Below the pieces are notes generated by a model. The model was not told the origin of the DNA. It was given only the letters and a program-made list of their open reading frames with translations, and did no database searches. Shown here piece by piece: positions 5,252 through 5,465 of a stretch of 5,465 bases of DNA (positions are counted from its first letter, which is position 1; the number at the start of each line of letters is the position of its first letter). The position numbers were made by a program, and so were the translations under genes. The stretch comes from Vulcanisaeta sp. MG_3 (GTDB lineage: Archaea; Thermoproteota; Thermoprotei; Thermoproteales; Thermocladiaceae): positions 1-5,465 of the forward strand of contig LOCH01000057.1 of assembly GCA_001516765.1 (NCBI GenBank), given 5' to 3'.

Positions 5252-5465
5252 ATGTACGTGGATCTCCTGGAGATTAAGGAATTCATGAGGAGCAATCTTG
5301 ATAAGATATATGAAGTATTTAGCGCGTATGAGCCGTTGATTAGGGTTTCTACCGATAAAGCTGTGATCATAGGCGACTTACATGGTGATGTAGACACATT
5401 ACTGCAAATAATTAGGGCATACCCACCGGATAGGTGGTTGTACATAATGCTTGGTGATTACGTGG
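5252..5465 (+). CDS. PPP-family serine/threonine protein phosphatase, N-terminal part (3' end outside window)
   Basis: The open frame runs from ATG 5252 off the end of the window, giving 71 complete codons. VIIGDLHGD (38-46) is the first metallophosphoesterase motif GDxHG, with Asp42 and His44 as metal ligands. YIMLGDYV (64-71) begins the second motif GDxVDRG, with Asp69 as the bridging ligand, and is cut at the window edge. The spacing of these motifs and the preceding helix LEIKEFMRSNLDKIYEVF (6-23) fit the PP1/PP2A-like archaeal phosphatases (PP1-arch). A diadenosine tetraphosphatase-like or other GDxHG esterase cannot be excluded from the fragment. The catalytic GNHE and C-terminal histidines are beyond the window. 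No Shine-Dalgarno is seen, and the upstream AT-rich box supports a leaderless mRNA. It is divergent from the hypothetical gene across a 120-base gap. Confidence 0.87.
   Translation, partial: MYVDLLEIKEFMRSNLDKIYEVFSAYEPLIRVSTDKAVIIGDLHGDVDTLLQIIRAYPPDRWLYIMLGDYV

Noticed and set aside
5227..5445. Minus-strand open frame across the phosphatase start
   Set aside because: It overlaps the GDxHG motif on the other strand and the AT-rich promoter region, and has no recognisable content.
1..5465. CRISPR array, insertion sequence, tRNA or rRNA
   Set aside because: No regularly spaced repeats, transposase-like frame with terminal repeats, tRNA cloverleaf or rRNA segment was seen on either strand.

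Overview
The window looks like chromosomal DNA of a hyperthermophilic crenarchaeon, probably a Thermoproteales member of the Vulcanisaeta/Caldivirga kind. This is inferred from moderate GC, heavy AGG use for arginine, very tight gene packing, archaeal TATA-like boxes 25-30 bases upstream of start codons (leaderless mRNAs) and the families present. No 16S or other diagnostic marker is here, so the assignment is an inference.

Bases 1-1951 (+) are the end of a co-directional, tightly coupled gene set. It holds the C-terminus of a glycerophosphodiester phosphodiesterase (GDPD), a GlpA-like FAD-dependent glycerol-3-phosphate dehydrogenase starting 2 bases later, and a CoxG-like SRPBCC-fold protein whose start overlaps the end of the dehydrogenase gene. 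Read together: GDPD frees glycerol 3-phosphate from glycerophosphodiesters, GlpA oxidises it to dihydroxyacetone phosphate, and the CoxG-like protein may assist, possibly in passing electrons to a membrane quinone. Bases 2006-2839 (+), behind their own TATA box, encode a monoacylglycerol-lipase/lysophospholipase-like alpha/beta hydrolase. It could feed the same glycerolipid salvage route.

Bases 2868-3422 (-) encode a flavin-reductase-like FMN-binding split-barrel protein, convergent with the hydrolase. It is divergent from a small AAA+ ATPase (3553-4185, +) with a DnaA/DnaC-type Walker B. The ATPase gene converges, with only 7 bases between stops, on a 312-residue protein of unknown family (4193-5131, -). 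A 120-base divergent promoter region with a 12-base perfect palindrome separates that gene from the start of a PPP-family serine/threonine protein phosphatase (5252 to the window end, +, incomplete).

No tRNA, rRNA, CRISPR array, insertion sequence or long repeat was seen. No gene-free stretch exceeds about 130 bases. The most interesting points are the GDPD-GlpA-CoxG-like set in an archaeon, whose own lipids use glycerol 1-phosphate, and the pair of poorly described genes between 3553 and 5131.
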